Below, in pieces: positions 22,457-34,400 of a stretch of 64,000 bases of DNA. The stretch is from positions 5,642,001-5,706,000 of the forward strand of contig CM038468.1 of NCBI GenBank assembly GCA_021464415.1. The letters are read 5' to 3'. How positions within the stretch are numbered: the first letter of the stretch is position 1; each line of letters opens with the position of its first letter. The translations under genes and the position numbers were made by a program. Origin of the DNA: Lonicera japonica. Lineage: Eukaryota; Streptophyta; Magnoliopsida; Dipsacales; Caprifoliaceae. The notes below the pieces were generated by a model that was not told the DNA's origin, made no database searches, and worked only from the letters and a program-made list of their open reading frames with translations.

Positions 22457-23810
22457 CATGGTTCAAAGTCACGGTTTCGGAGGTTATCTCGGCCACTCAA
22501 TTTTCAACTCGGATATCGGTTTCGGTTTCGGTGATATAGACCGATTTATTATTTAAAAGGCTCAAAAAATTACAAAAAAAATATGAAAAAAATTTTAAAG
22601 TATGAGATTAATAAGATGGATCAATTAGATAAGTATAATAACATTATCTAGTACAAATTATATATCATACATCAAAATACCATCATCTGTCGCACTTGTT
22701 AATAAAATATTACATCATAATTCAATAAATATATAACAATACAATGTTATAAAGTATAAATATCTTAAATATAAGTTCAATTAGGCCTAGAATAATGATA
22801 TATATTATAATTATCATCATTACTTAAAGACTCCAGTGATGAGGAATAAGGATATAAAGGAGGTTAGGAAATGCTATGTATGACTATCATAATCATAATC
22901 GTATCCATGTCCACCGTACGTAATAGTGTTGGTCTAAGTTTAAGCTCTGTAGTTTATCATCAATGTGTCAATAGCTTTGTGAATGAAAATTATAACCACT
23001 AGAATACTTATCATAACTAAGAAACATAGTTAGATTTGCTAGATGCCTACGTTGGTCACTTATTCCAAGTCGATATACGTGGTCTGTGTCTTGTGTGGCA
23101 TAATAATTATCATCTCCGCGCCATGACATACTACCATCAAGTTGGTTATCAGTATTAGGATTGTAAGCACCACCTCTACCACCACTATTAGTACCTCGTA
23201 TAGCACCACTACCTAGCCCACCTCCACCATCATTATTAGCATCATCATCATCATCATCCCCTCCGTCGTCATCGTCGTTGTCTCTTGAGAAAATGATAGG
23301 TCTTTGAAGTTGCTTTATTTTTTTTCTTGCTTATTTTTCGTTTCTTTTTCTTCTTTCTTTTATTCCTTCTTATGATCTTCTCTTTTTAGGATCAAGCCAA
23401 TTTAATTAAGCAATGATTAATAAATTACTTTGAAACAATTGAACAAATCAATATTTTTTTTAATAATTGCTAATTTAATTAAACAAAGATTACCAAATTA
23501 TTTTGGAACAAATCAACATTTTTTTTTCAATAAATACCAATTTAAACTTCAAGTCTCTAAAGTCCAACATGGAGTTAACTTTTTTTTTTTTTTAACTTTA
23601 GTCACTTTATTCAATTATTCAATCTGGAGTGAAATATCGGCGAAATCTCGGTGAAATATCGGCAACTCAGTGTGATTTCGGTAAAATATTGGTGATATTT
23701 TGAAATACTGCGATCTTAATCATATCGGGTCATAATAGCGGTTCGGCACCCCCTATTTTAGCTTGGTATTGGCCATCTCGGATCGGTTTTGGCCGATATT
23801 TTGAACCATG
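22457..23810. mobile_element. Terminal-inverted-repeat element nested in the hAT-like element
   Basis: Ends are CATGGTTCAAA and TTTGAACCATG, perfect over 11 bases, with flanking TCTTCATA (22449-22456) and TCTTCGTA (23811-23818). Subterminal zones are rich in CTCGG/TATCGG repeats. The 8-bp duplication fits hAT; a 9-bp Mutator-type reading is also possible. It includes an Asp/Gly-rich coding remnant on the minus strand. Confidence 0.7.
22972..23335 (-). pseudogene. Asp/Gly-rich C-terminal coding remnant
   Basis: A minus-strand frame of roughly 110 codons reads RPIIFSRDNDDDDGG, a run of six Asp, GGRGGAYNPN and MSWRGDDNYYATQDTDHVYR, then a stop. Low-complexity acidic, Gly- and Tyr-rich tails like this occur in some hAT-derived (BED/DUF659/dimerisation) proteins, so it may be the end of a transposase. 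No catalytic domain is visible and the family is not certain. Confidence 0.4.
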
Positions 23811-24849
23811 TCTTCGTATTCTGTAATGCGTCGTTCCATATTCACCGCTTTCTTTGTTTCTTTTTATAATTTCTCTCTGAATTCACAAGGCACACTAGTT
23901 TCTCTATTTCAGTCTTTCTATCATTTCTTTCTATCTTTAATTATTTGGTTAACGGTGACAATCAATGACCTTGCTTCGCCAGCAGCTGCTCCGATATACT
24001 TCACAATACTTAAGCAATTTTCAAGTGTTAAGATTTGTTTCTCTCTATGTTGATGAGTTGATTTAAGGTTATTTTATTTTATTTGTTTTTTTTTTTTTTT
24101 TAATGAAGCCCTACCCTTTAGTTTTTGTTTTGATTAAATTCTATATGACTACGGAATTTTAATTACCTTTCTTTTGTATTCATTGAAATGACGTTGCTAT
24201 ATGGGTTTCTTTGTTGAGAGTTCATTCATATACTTATATGATATGAATATAAATCTTTCAAAATTCAGGGTCGGCCCTGTCGATGCAGGCAAAATATTAG
24301 AAGTAAATATTTTTTAGATTTTGGACATGTGATTGCATTTGCTGAATTGGCAACAGGATGCCTTCAAGCCCTACTAAATTTATTTTTTAAGCAAAATCTG
24401 AAGGGGCAGTTAAATACTTAATTCAATAGAGACACCAAAATGGTCACGGCTGCTTAATATACAGTATAGATATAGCCTATTGTTTAATTTCCGTGAGTAT
24501 CTCCTTTAGATCTTTATTTTTGTTAATTTTCAATAAATACATCACTTAGTTTCGTACATGCCCAATAAGTACTCTTAACACTCCCAACACTTTTCTTGTA
24601 ATTCTAAGAACATTTTATTTATATTTGTGATGAATTTTAAAGTGGCGGAGTAGTAAGTTGAGTGCCAATAGGCATACACTTTACTTCAAACTAGATGAAA
24701 TCTGACTGTGTTTTCATTCTTATCCGTCAAAATTTTATTCTTTATCTGTCAAAATGTTCCATTTGTAAGATTGATTTGCTAGTAAGTTAATCCAATGTAG
24801 AGACCCGGAGTTCAATAATCGAACGTGTTTTTTGTTTGGGGTTTGGGTG

Positions 24850-26200
24850 TGGGGAACATGGTGTTTGACGGACTTGACTCCTCTCTATTAACGTTTAGAC
24901 TAATGAAGTCTAGTTTAAGGTTTAAATGTAAGAAATTGTTTCATAAAACTTGGTAGAGATGATCTCTATAATGAATTGATTTTCTCCACAAAATTTCATT
25001 AGAAAATTTGAATTTTTTGATAAAATTTTAATGGTAAAAAAAAAGAAGTAAAAATATGTATCAAACTTTTATTACACTTACTTCTGATTTGAATTTTGTG
25101 ATAAATTTTTGTGGAGATGATCTATCATTATAGAGATCAGCTTCACCAAGTTTCATGAAAAAACTCATCCGTTATAGCCCTCAAACTAAATCTTTTTGGA
25201 CAAAATTGGACCAAAGGGGGTAATGGAGAGGAGCTGAGTCCGTGTTTGACAGACTTGGATCCTCTCTATTACCCCATTCTCCCGATTTATCTTGACGACC
25301 TCTATTTTGAGGGCTAAATGGATGAATTTTTTTAATTAAATTTGGTGTTGATGATCTCTATAATTAGTAGATCATCTCCACAAAATTTCATCACAAGATT
25401 CAATTTAGAAATGGGGTCATCTTCACCAAGTTTCATGAAAAAACTCATCCCTTATAGCCCTCGAACTAGATCCTATTGGACGAAATTGGACCAAAGGGGG
25501 TAATGGAGAGGAGCCGAGTCCGCGTTTGATAGACTTGGATCCTCTCTATTACCCCATTCTCCCGATTTATCTTGATGACCTCTATTTTGAGGGCTAAATG
25601 GATGAATTTTTTTAATTAAATTTGGTGTTGATGATCTCTATAATTAGTAGATCATCTCCACAAAATTTCATCACGAGATTCAATTTAGAAATAGGGTTAT
25701 CTTCACCAAGTTTCATGAAAAAACTCATCCCTTATAGCCCTCGAACTAGATCCTATTGGACGAAATTGGACCAAAGGGGGTAATGGAGAGGAGCCGAGTC
25801 CGTGTTTGACAGACTTGGATCCTCTCTATTACCCCATTCTCCCAATTTATCTTGATGTCCTCTATTTTGAGGGCTCAATGGATGATTTTTTTTAACTAAA
25901 TTTGGTGTTGATGATCTCTATAATTAGTAGATCATTTCCAAAAAATTTCATCACAAGATTCAATTTAGAAATGGGGTGAGATGACTATCTAAGATTTCAA
26001 TAAGCGAAAATGAACATATATATCAATTTTTTACGACACCAACTTCTTGTTGAATTTTTTTGTAGATGATCAATTTATTATAGAGATTATCTTCACAAAG
26101 TTTAATGAAAAAATTCATCTGCTTATCCCTCGAAATGGAGGGCATTGAGGAAAATTGGGAGAATAGGGTAATGGAGAGGAGTCAGGGCCGTGTTTGACCT
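24850..26200. repeat. 280-bp tandem repeat in TNL intron 1
   Basis: TTTGGTGTTGATGATCTC recurs at 25341, 25621 and 25901, an exact 280-base period. Three similar central copies run from about 25200 to 25990. More diverged partial copies lie at 24850-25200 and 26000-26200. Each carries GGTAATGGAGAGGAG and CCTCTCTATTACCCC, which are mutual inverse complements over most of their length. Confidence 0.88.
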
Positions 26201-26289
26201 ATTTTATAATGTCCCATACATGTTTTGAGTTTATAGTTTCTTGTTGCCTAGTGAAGGGATTTCTATTGGGTAGGTTTGGATTTGTTGCA

Positions 26290-26965
26290 AAATCTTTCAG
26301 TATCCCCCCTTTAGGAAGAAGAAGAAAGCCATGCATTAAAACATGCTAGTACTTTGTCGACGAATTCCCAGCCTTAGACTTTACTGTAGAGGTTGGGAAA
26401 CTATGTGCTCCACATAAATCACCGAAGGATGCCATCAGACGATCAAAAGAATTAGGATAAGGCGGAGGTTTCTATTCCTGTACTAGAATGTCTTTAGAGC
26501 CGTAATGGCATTTCTTAGATGGGTCTTGCCCCCTCTAGGGAGACTCTGTAGGTGGAATTTTCAAGTGATCTCTTAGCCCGCAGAATTCTCCTTAATCGGC
26601 GAGAGTATACTGTATATACACTCTATTCCACTAGCTAGAGCATGATTGAGGGCTTTAGACTCTTAACTCTTCAATTAGTCATTGGTTCTACCTCCTGCCC
26701 CTTCCTCTCACTTAAAGGCAGCCTCTTAACCCGTGGAGCCTGCTTCCTTCAATCATCCCAAAAGTGGCTAGGATGCAAACCAGATGGAGGAATCCTTCTC
26801 AGCCTAAGCCGCTACTCGCACAGGATTAAGGGAGCCACTGAAAGGTGACTAAAACACCAGAAACAGCGACTACCGGAATTAATGATAGAGGCAAGAATGC
26901 TTTTTGGCTAGGCCTTAGTATAACCAACTCAATCTTTTACTCCGATGTGTCATACTCTCTTGACT
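26290..26965. other. Possible mitochondrial DNA insertion (NUMT)
   Basis: About 670 bases are clearly richer in GC than the flanks, lack the surrounding AT-rich texture and repeats, and read like plant mitochondrial intergenic DNA (for example GTAATGGCATTTCTTAGATGG). No organelle gene was identified, so this rests on composition and general resemblance only. Confidence 0.3.
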
Positions 26966-27488
26966 AGGTCATCGTAGAAAAGACTGCTAATAGTTAAATT
27001 TATGTTGTATGCATATATATTGGCCAAGCTCTAAAAAAGGGCTTCTACTATTTTGTTAAAGAATGAAGTTGCCCATTTGTGGGGGTAAATGGTTGATTTT
27101 CTGACAAAATTTCGTGGAGATGATCTCAATTAGAAAAAAAAATCAACAGGGAAGTGGGTTGTGTTATCTTCCGAGTTCATGAGACCATTAAGTTTTTTAA
27201 TGGTGTAAATCTGGTCAACCTGTTTATGGTCAAATTGTTTAAAGCTTTATTCAAACCTGCAAAGTTTGTATCACTTCTGTGTCAATTTGGATATTTGTTT
27301 TAAAATATATTAGTTACTATTCGTGTTAGAATTAGTTGCTCGTGCTAGTTCACATTTTGAAATTATTTGTTTGTTTGTAGCCTAATGCTGGTAGAGATAT
27401 TTGCTGAAGTATTCATATCCTTAAAATTGCTCATCTGTTTGAAAGTGAAACTGTGCAGTAGCTACCTTCTGAAACATTCAAGAACTTG

Positions 27489-27708
27489 GGGTCCATTTGA
27501 TAAAATTTTTGGAAAATGACTGAAAATTCTAATAGTTTTTGTGAGGAGTTGGAAAAAAGAGGGGTGATTTGATGAATGTTCTCCATCCTTTTCTCTTTTT
27601 TCATTATAATCTTTTCTGTCCCATCTCCCAGAGAATTGAAATCTGTGGAAAACCCAAAAAAGTAGTAACCAAATTAGTATTATTTTAAACTTTTTATTAA
27701 ACACGCCC
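27489..27708. mobile_element. Tourist-like MITE
   Basis: Ends GGGTCCATTTGATAAAA and TTTTTATTAAACACGCCC are imperfect inverted repeats of about 20 bases, flanked by TTG (27486-27488) and TTA (27709-27711). The size of 220 bp and TTA-type site fit PIF/Harbinger-derived MITEs. Confidence 0.5.
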
Positions 27709-27897
27709 TTAAAATATCTTATTCTAAGTAAATCTTATCATGAAAAACTCCAATCCCTCTATGATGCACATTACAGTTACATATTTACATTACGTTTTGA
27801 CCACATCATGTTCCAAAGAAGAAAATCAAACCATATCTTCTCAGTCTGTTTCTTTATCATTTTCATTGCTGGTTGACATGTCCTTTTTAATCTACAG

Positions 27898-28978
27898 GCA
27901 TGAAGCAAAATTTATTGATATTTTTGTCCAATACGTTTGGAGTAAACTGCCAGATATGATTTCAAGTGAAGATGAGCGTCTAGTTGGAATGAAATCTCGT
28001 ATAGAAGAGGTTACTTCATTGTTGTTGGATGTAGAGTCGGATCCTGTTCGCCGCATTGTTGGCATATGGGGATTGAGCGGAATAGGTAAGTCAACTTTAG
28101 CAAAAGCTGTTTTTCGTCTAATAAAAAATCAGTTTCAAGCTGCCTGTTTTCTTGAAGAAGTTGGAAAAGAGTCAAAGAGGCACGGTGTCAGATATTTGCT
28201 GGAGAAACAACTTTCTCAACTCCTTAAAGTAAATGATTTGAAGATAAACAATGAGTGCGATGGAGACCAAATAATGAGAAGGCTGCGCTTTAAAAGTGTT
28301 CTTCTCGTTCTTGATGATGTTGATCATTTAGACCAATTAGATGTGTTAGCTGGAAAGCATCGCTTGTTTGGTCCTGGGAGTAGAATTATCACAACAACAA
28401 GGAATAGGCAATTGCTTGTTGCACGTGGAGTGGATGAAATATATCAGGCGAGATTGTTAGACAATGCTGCAGCTATTCGTCTATTCAGTCAGAAGGCCTT
28501 TAAGGATAATTGTCCTACAAAAGGTTTCGAGGACCTCTCATATGAAGTAATACACTACGCTGGTGGCCTTCCTTTAGTCATTAAAGTCTTGGGATCCGCA
28601 ATATGCGGTGAAAACTTGACTTTTTGGAAAGCTTCATTGCAAAAACTAAGGAAACAAGGTCCACATGGTGATATTCTTAAAAAACTTAAAATAGGTTACG
28701 ATGGTTTAGATAAAGAAGTGCAGGAAACCTTCCTAGATATTGCATGTTTCTTTGAAGGACAAGAGCAAGAGCATTTAACAAGAAAACTTGACAGTTTTGA
28801 TTTTTACCAAGATTGTTCTATACCTATTCTGGTTCATAGATCGTTGATATACATTTCGAAGGAAAACAAAATATGCATGCATCAATTGATACAAGAAATG
28901 GGTCGGCATATGGATTGCGAGAAACCTAGAAGGTTGTGGCGTACCAAAGACGTTGTACGTGTATTAAAAAGCAGCAAG
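27898..28978 (+). pseudogene. TNL exon 2: NB-ARC domain
   Basis: An intact 360-codon exon between AG at 27896-27897 and GT at 28979-28980. Motifs in order: P-loop GIWGLSGIGKSTLAK, kinase-2 LLVLDDVDHLDQL with the TNL-type final Asp, RNBS-B GSRIITTTRN, GLPL motif AGGLPLVIKVLG, an RNBS-D-like FLDIACFF, and an MHD motif reading MHQ in ICMHQLIQEMGR. The exon itself has no stop. Codons upstream to 27740 are intron read-through. Gln in place of the MHD Asp is unusual, because that residue normally holds the receptor in its ADP-bound off state. Confidence 0.93.
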
Positions 28979-29102
28979 GTGAGAAGTTCTTCAAAAAACA
29001 GGCTTCCACGAATTGTAATTATGAAGGGAAATATGATAAATAAATGCACAATGTAAATATTTCTTTGGGTACTAATTATTTACTCTGTTTCTTGGTTGTT
29101 AG

Positions 29103-29378
29103 GGTATAAAAAACATTGAAGGCATAGTACTGCGTCCCCATAAACGAAAATACATAGACATGGCAGCTGAATCCTTGAGAAAGATGCGCAAACTAAGAAT
29201 ACTGGAAATTGGTCACGAATGTAGTGTTCGAGGTTCTGATTATCTTCCGAGCGAGCTAAAGTGGCTTATTTGGGACAAATTTCCTTCAAAATCTCTTCCA
29301 CCAATGTTTGAAGCAGTCAATCTTATTGGACTTGAACTATCTTGCAGCAGCATAGAACAACCTTAGAAGGATAAAAAG
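29103..29378 (+). pseudogene. TNL exon 3: NB-LRR linker and first LRR
   Basis: After AG 29101-29102 the frame continues GIKNIEGIVL, then LRKMRKLRILEIG and the typical YLPSELKWLIWDKFPSKSLP, ending SSIEQP-stop. The TAG at 29364-29366 stands where the family usually has the Trp of the IEQLW motif. Reading on through it reaches a good donor, AAAAAG-GTAAAT, at 29378/29379. Confidence 0.88.
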
Positions 29379-30183
29379 GTAAATTGAATTACATACATTG
29401 TTCATGTCACAAAAAAGAAAAAAATTCTCGACTATTAGTTTGGAACATCCGTAAAGGAACAGGGGTCGTATTTAACATTTGATTATGTTGAATTTAATGC
29501 ATCATTAAATTCAATGATAAAACTAGATCCCAGTTTTCAGATCTGGCTCCTCTATTTAAAAGAGTCCTTGCCAGAGGGATATGTTTGCTCTAGTGAGGAC
29601 TCAAAATCTTAATCGTTCAATTTAAAATCAACGGTTCCGATTTATACCCTTACCTTAAAAGAAAATCACTTTAGAAGAGTAGGATCCCCTATTTACCACT
29701 TTAAAAGAAAGTTCTTACTCTCTTCCCTAAACCGCTTTTGAATAATATTTTTTTTTGTTGTTTTTTTTAATGGTGTTTTTTTTCCCCTAATTGTACCCTT
29801 AGTTGACTCTTTTAATAATTAATGCAATTATCCCTATAATTTAGCTATTCCTAACATCTATCATCAATTTGAATTTAAAAATCATACTAATCATCTATTA
29901 TTGACTATATACATTAATTTCTCATTTCAATGATAAATATGGTACTCTATATTTCAAAAAAATAAAAAATTTAATTTTAATTATTAATAAGGGTTAAACT
30001 CTTACAGGAATAAATGTGCATAACAAAAATAGACATACATATTACTAGGCATATTAGCAGCAAAAACAGGCATAATAGGTATGTAAAAATCTATGCTAAT
30101 TACATATTTGATATTTGTTAGTTCGTTTGTTTTTTGTCTATTAAAAGAGGATCAAAAGAGGATCAATAGTGTTTTCACATTTC

Positions 30184-30257
30184 CCCCTAGTGGGACTCGA
30201 ACCCTTCCCCTTGAGGATTGGTGGGAACATACCTACCACTTGGCTATCCCTCGTCCC
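30184..30257 (-). mobile_element. tRNA-related SINE head
   Basis: On the minus strand a box A-like TAGCCAAGTGGTAGG is followed about 30 bases later by a box B, GGTTCGAGTCC. This is the split RNA polymerase III promoter of tRNA-derived SINEs. No cloverleaf or CCA end supports a working tRNA gene. It lies in TNL intron 3. Confidence 0.6.
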
Positions 30258-30364
30258 TTGATATTTGTTAGTTCGTTATATTAATGAGATTGAGATGTTT
30301 GATCGGTTGTGTTAATGACAGTGATGCACTTAGAAACCAGTATGGCTTTTAATAGAAAGATTTA

Positions 30365-30555
30365 GGGTGTGGTTTTTAAACATGGTTTAAATTCAGCATT
30401 AAGCATTAAGCAATGTTGATCCCTCTTAATAGTGAGTCATTAAAAAAATAGCTGCAACCTCTTAATGATTTAAAAAAAAAGAAAAGAAGCTTATTACACT
30501 TCTCAATGTGTAAAACTCTCCCATTAAACATTGAGAGGCAAAATCAAATACACCC
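30365..30555. mobile_element. Tourist-like MITE in TNL intron 3
   Basis: Ends GGGTGTGGTTTTTAA and TCAAATACACCC are imperfect inverted repeats flanked by TTA on both sides (30362-30364, 30556-30558). The element is 191 bp and non-coding. Confidence 0.5.
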
Positions 30556-30845
30556 TTAACATGTTTTCATGTAAGCAATCGATAATGGGCTACACAAATG
30601 GGGATAGCCCAACCCAATCAAACTATCCCTTAAAGGTGTTTTTTGGAACTGCCCCTAACAGGGATTTTGAGCCTTCATCACCGGCGCTCTTGAACTCTTC
30701 TCTGAAGATTTGCCTGCTTTCACGTGGTTCTGCCATATCTCCATTACCATCCTGCCACCCTAGAACTCTTCTTCTCAAACTTGCTTTTGTTCTAGATTCG
30801 CGATACTTGCATCACTATCTCCTAAGAAATTAGTCAATTGCCGTT

Positions 30846-30915
30846 AGCTGACGGGGTTTGAACCTTGCCCACTCATGTGAAGAGTAGATAGTCATACCAT
30901 CTAAGGTAGGACTAA
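30846..30915 (-). mobile_element. SINE-like pol III promoter fragment
   Basis: The minus strand carries a box B-like GGTTCAAACCCCGTC preceded by CTTAGATGGTATGACTATC. The same arrangement recurs at 38775-38850, so the two are probably copies of one short family. Confidence 0.45.
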
Positions 30916-31257
30916 CTTAGACATTATGGTGGTTTGTATGGGGTCAGAGGGCATGTACCCAAACGTACATTTTAGAATACGCATATTTTATGTTCGTCAA
31001 ATTGCTGGATAATTGCACCCTACAAAAACACAAATCTTATAGAAACACATTGTTAATCACTAGATGGCTAAGAGATCACACCACGAATATGAAAGGTCGC
31101 TACATCAAAAATGCATTACACCTTATGTTCTTTTGCTAGCTCAAATATCAATCTTCTCCTCCTGGATTTATGTCAGGTGATGATTGGACTGGGGATAATG
31201 ACCAGCAAATAGATATCCAAATATGCAGATCAGTTGATGATTGGCCGAACTAGAGAT

Positions 31258-31405
31258 TGTGAGAGATGTGAGAATAAAATGATATATCTTATTGAAGAGA
31301 GAACCACACTTTATTTACAAGTGAAAACCTAAAAAAAATAGGGTTTCTTCCTTATGTGACCTAAGCATACACATTATATACATTACATAAATATAAATCT
31401 CAACA
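31258..31405 (-). repeat. 3' LTR of Copia element B
   Basis: On the minus strand it starts TGTTGAGATTTATAT directly after the polypurine tract CTTAAGGGGGAG and ends CATCTCTCACA. At 148 bp it is short for a plant Copia LTR. Confidence 0.8.
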
Positions 31406-31412
31406 CTCCCCC

Positions 31413-34400
31413 TTAAGCTGGAGTATACAAGTTATATGTTCCAAGCTTATTACAAATGTAATTGACTCGAGGTCCCTTGAGAGACTTAGTGAAGATATCA
31501 GCTAATTGATCATTTGATTTCATGTAGTGATCTCTCCTGAAAGGATTTTGTCTCTAATAAAGTGACAGTCAATCTCAATGTGCTTGGTCCTTTCGTGAAA
31601 AATAGGATTAGATGCAATGTGGAAAGCTGCTTGATTATCACATATCAACGTCATTTGTTGAATCTTTGTAAACTTCAGCTCCTGGAGTAACTGTTTCATC
31701 CAAACAAGCTCACACGTTGCTTTTGCCATGGCCCGATATTCTGCCTCGGCAGTGGACAAAGAAACAACTGATTGTTTCTTGCTCTTCCACGAGACCAAAT
31801 TTCCTCCAATGAAGATACAATACCCACTTGTTGAATGTCTATCATAAGGGCACCCTGCCCAATCAACATCAGAATAGCCAACAATTTCAGTGTGGCCCCT
31901 ACTTTCATACAGAAGGCCTTTACCTGGCGCATTCTTTATGTATTTCAAAATATGGATAGCTGCCTCCCAATGACTATCATACGGAGCACTTAAGAACTTG
32001 CTAAGTACACTCATCGAGAACGCAATGTCAGGTCGTGTTACGGTGAGGTAGTTGAGTTTCATAACAAGTCTCCGATACTTACTAGGGTCTGATAATGGCT
32101 CCACTTGATTAAGTAGGAGTTTGACGTTTGGATCCATTGGAGTTTCTACGAGTTTGCAATTTATCATGCCCGTTTCTTCTAAGATATCTAGGGCAGATTT
32201 TCGCTGCGAGATACTAATACCCTGTTGAGATTGAGCAACTTCTATTCCCAGAAAGTATTTGAGTTTCCCTAAGTCTTTCGTCTGAAAGTGGTGAAATAGA
32301 TGTTGCTTGAGTCTTTGTATGCCCTTTTGGTCATTTTCCGTAATCACAATATCGTCCACATAAACGACCAAGTAGATGCATTGGTTAGGAGACGAATGGG
32401 AGTAAAAGACTGAGTAATCAGCCTCACTACGAGTCATACCAAACTGATGAACCACTGAAGTAAAGCGTCCAAACCAAGCCCGTGGGGATTGTTTTAGGCC
32501 ATAAATAGAGCGACGGAGGTGACACACTAGATTAGACTCCCCCTGAGCAACAAACCCAGGAGGTTGCTCCATATTGACCTATTCTTGTAATTCTCCATGA
32601 AGAAAAGTATTCTTGATGTCCAACTGATAAAGGGGCCAATGACGAATGGCCGCCATTGAAAGAAATAAGCGAACAGAGGACATCTTAGCCACCGGAGAAA
32701 ATGTATCACCATAATCAAGCCCATAGATTTGGGTATATCCTTTCACAACTAGCCGGGCTTTCAGACGATCAACCTTGCCATCGGGCCCAACGTTAACCGT
32801 ATAAAGCCAACGACACCCAATTGTGGATTTACCAGGAGGAAAGGGCACGAGATCCCATGTGCCACTAGAATGCAAGGCAGACATTTTATCAACCATAGCC
32901 TGCCGCCAACCCGGATCAGAAAGAGCATCTCCTACATTTCTTGGAGTAGAAATAGGAGACAAAGACGAGACAAAGGTAGTATATTGTGGAGATAATCGAT
33001 GATCGCTTACAAAATTATAAATGGGATGAGGTTTACGTGTAGAACGAATACCTTTGCGTTCGGCAATGGGAAGATCCAAGTCAGAAGCCGGAGCCGGAGG
33101 CATAACAGGAGTAGGAGATGACGCCGGTGGATTTGGTGAAGACTCGGATAGAAGTTCGGCGGGAGAGTCAGTCTCGGTGAGCTCAGCAGATACAGGGCGA
33201 GAACGACGATGGTAGGTGATTAGAGGTGGTGGGTTGAGTTGAGGAATGGAGTTATAATAGGATATGGACTGCCCATTAATAAGAGGAGGAGGACATGTAA
33301 TGGTCTCTAAAGAGAAGAAAGGTGTTGTCTCAAAGAAGGTGACGTCGGCAGACACAAGGTATCGTTTAAGGTCTGGTGAAAAACAACGATAACCTTTTTG
33401 CAAGCGAGAATACCCTAAAAAGATACACTTGAGAGATTTCGGATGTAATTTATCTTTCCCAGGAGTGAGGTCATGAACGAAACAAGTGCAACCAAAAATA
33501 CGAGGGTGGACGATATAAAGAGGTTGGTTGGGAAATAATAAAGAATGGGGCACTTGGTTGTTTAAAACAGAGGACGGCATCCTATTAATTAAATAGCAAG
33601 CGGTGAGAACGGTGTTTCCCCAAAAACGTTGTGGAACATGATTGTGAAGAAGGAGAGTACGAGCTGTTTCAATCAGGTGTCTATTTTTCTTCTCAGCCAC
33701 TCCATTTTGTTGTGGAGTATGTGCAAATAAAGATTGATGAAGTATACCATGAGAATTCATAAAAGATTGAAATGGGGCAGAAAAATATTCACGTGGATTG
33801 TCACTGCGGAAAGTACGAATAGTGACTCCAAATTGGGTTTTAATTTCGGAACAAAATGTGTGAAATATGGAAAACATTTCAGAACGATTTTTCATTAGAA
33901 ATAACCAAGTACACCGAGAAAAATCATCAACAAATGTAACAAAATATTGATAACCCAAAGTTGATTGAACACGACTAGGACCCCATACATCGGAATGGAC
34001 TAAAGAAAAAGGAGACTCTGCTTGTTTATTCACACGACTCGGAAAAGAACTTCGAACATGCTTTCCTAACTGACATGACTCAGACTCTAAAATCGATAGA
34101 CTCGCTAGACTTAGCACCATCTTTTGTAATTTTTGGAGGTTAGGATGTCCTAAACGTTGATGAAGAATGGTGGGGGGATCAATAGCAACACAGGCAACAG
34201 GGGTTGGTGGTGGGGTGAGATAGTATAATCCACGGTATTCACGTCCTACTCCAATCGTCCTCCCAGTGTCACGGTCCTGCAAAACGACTGAATTAGCGAT
34301 AAAGATAACATAACAGGGCAATGTTTGGGTTAATTTACTAATGGAAATTAGATTAAAGGGACAATTTGGTATAAAGAGAACCGAATTTAGAGGTAAAGAA

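Larger units (their letters stand above)
22131..24279. mobile_element. hAT-like DNA transposon, non-autonomous
   Basis: Inverted termini are TAGGGCCAGCCCTGAA and TTCAGGGTCGGCCCTG (two or three mismatches). They are flanked by 8-bp duplications TTGATGCA (22123-22130) and TCGATGCA (24280-24287), differing at one base. Eight-base duplications and CAGGG-type ends fit the hAT superfamily. It is interrupted by the element at 22457-23810 and shows no transposase of its own. Confidence 0.7.

Noticed and set aside
27740..27897. N-terminal extension of the NB-ARC frame (MKNSNPSMM...)
   Set aside because: It is intron read-through. A good splice acceptor at 27896-27897 gives the family's usual exon start, phase-matched to exon 1.
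30184..30257. Possible tRNA gene
   Set aside because: Box A and box B are present but no paired acceptor stem or anticodon arm can be drawn, so it is better explained as a SINE head.
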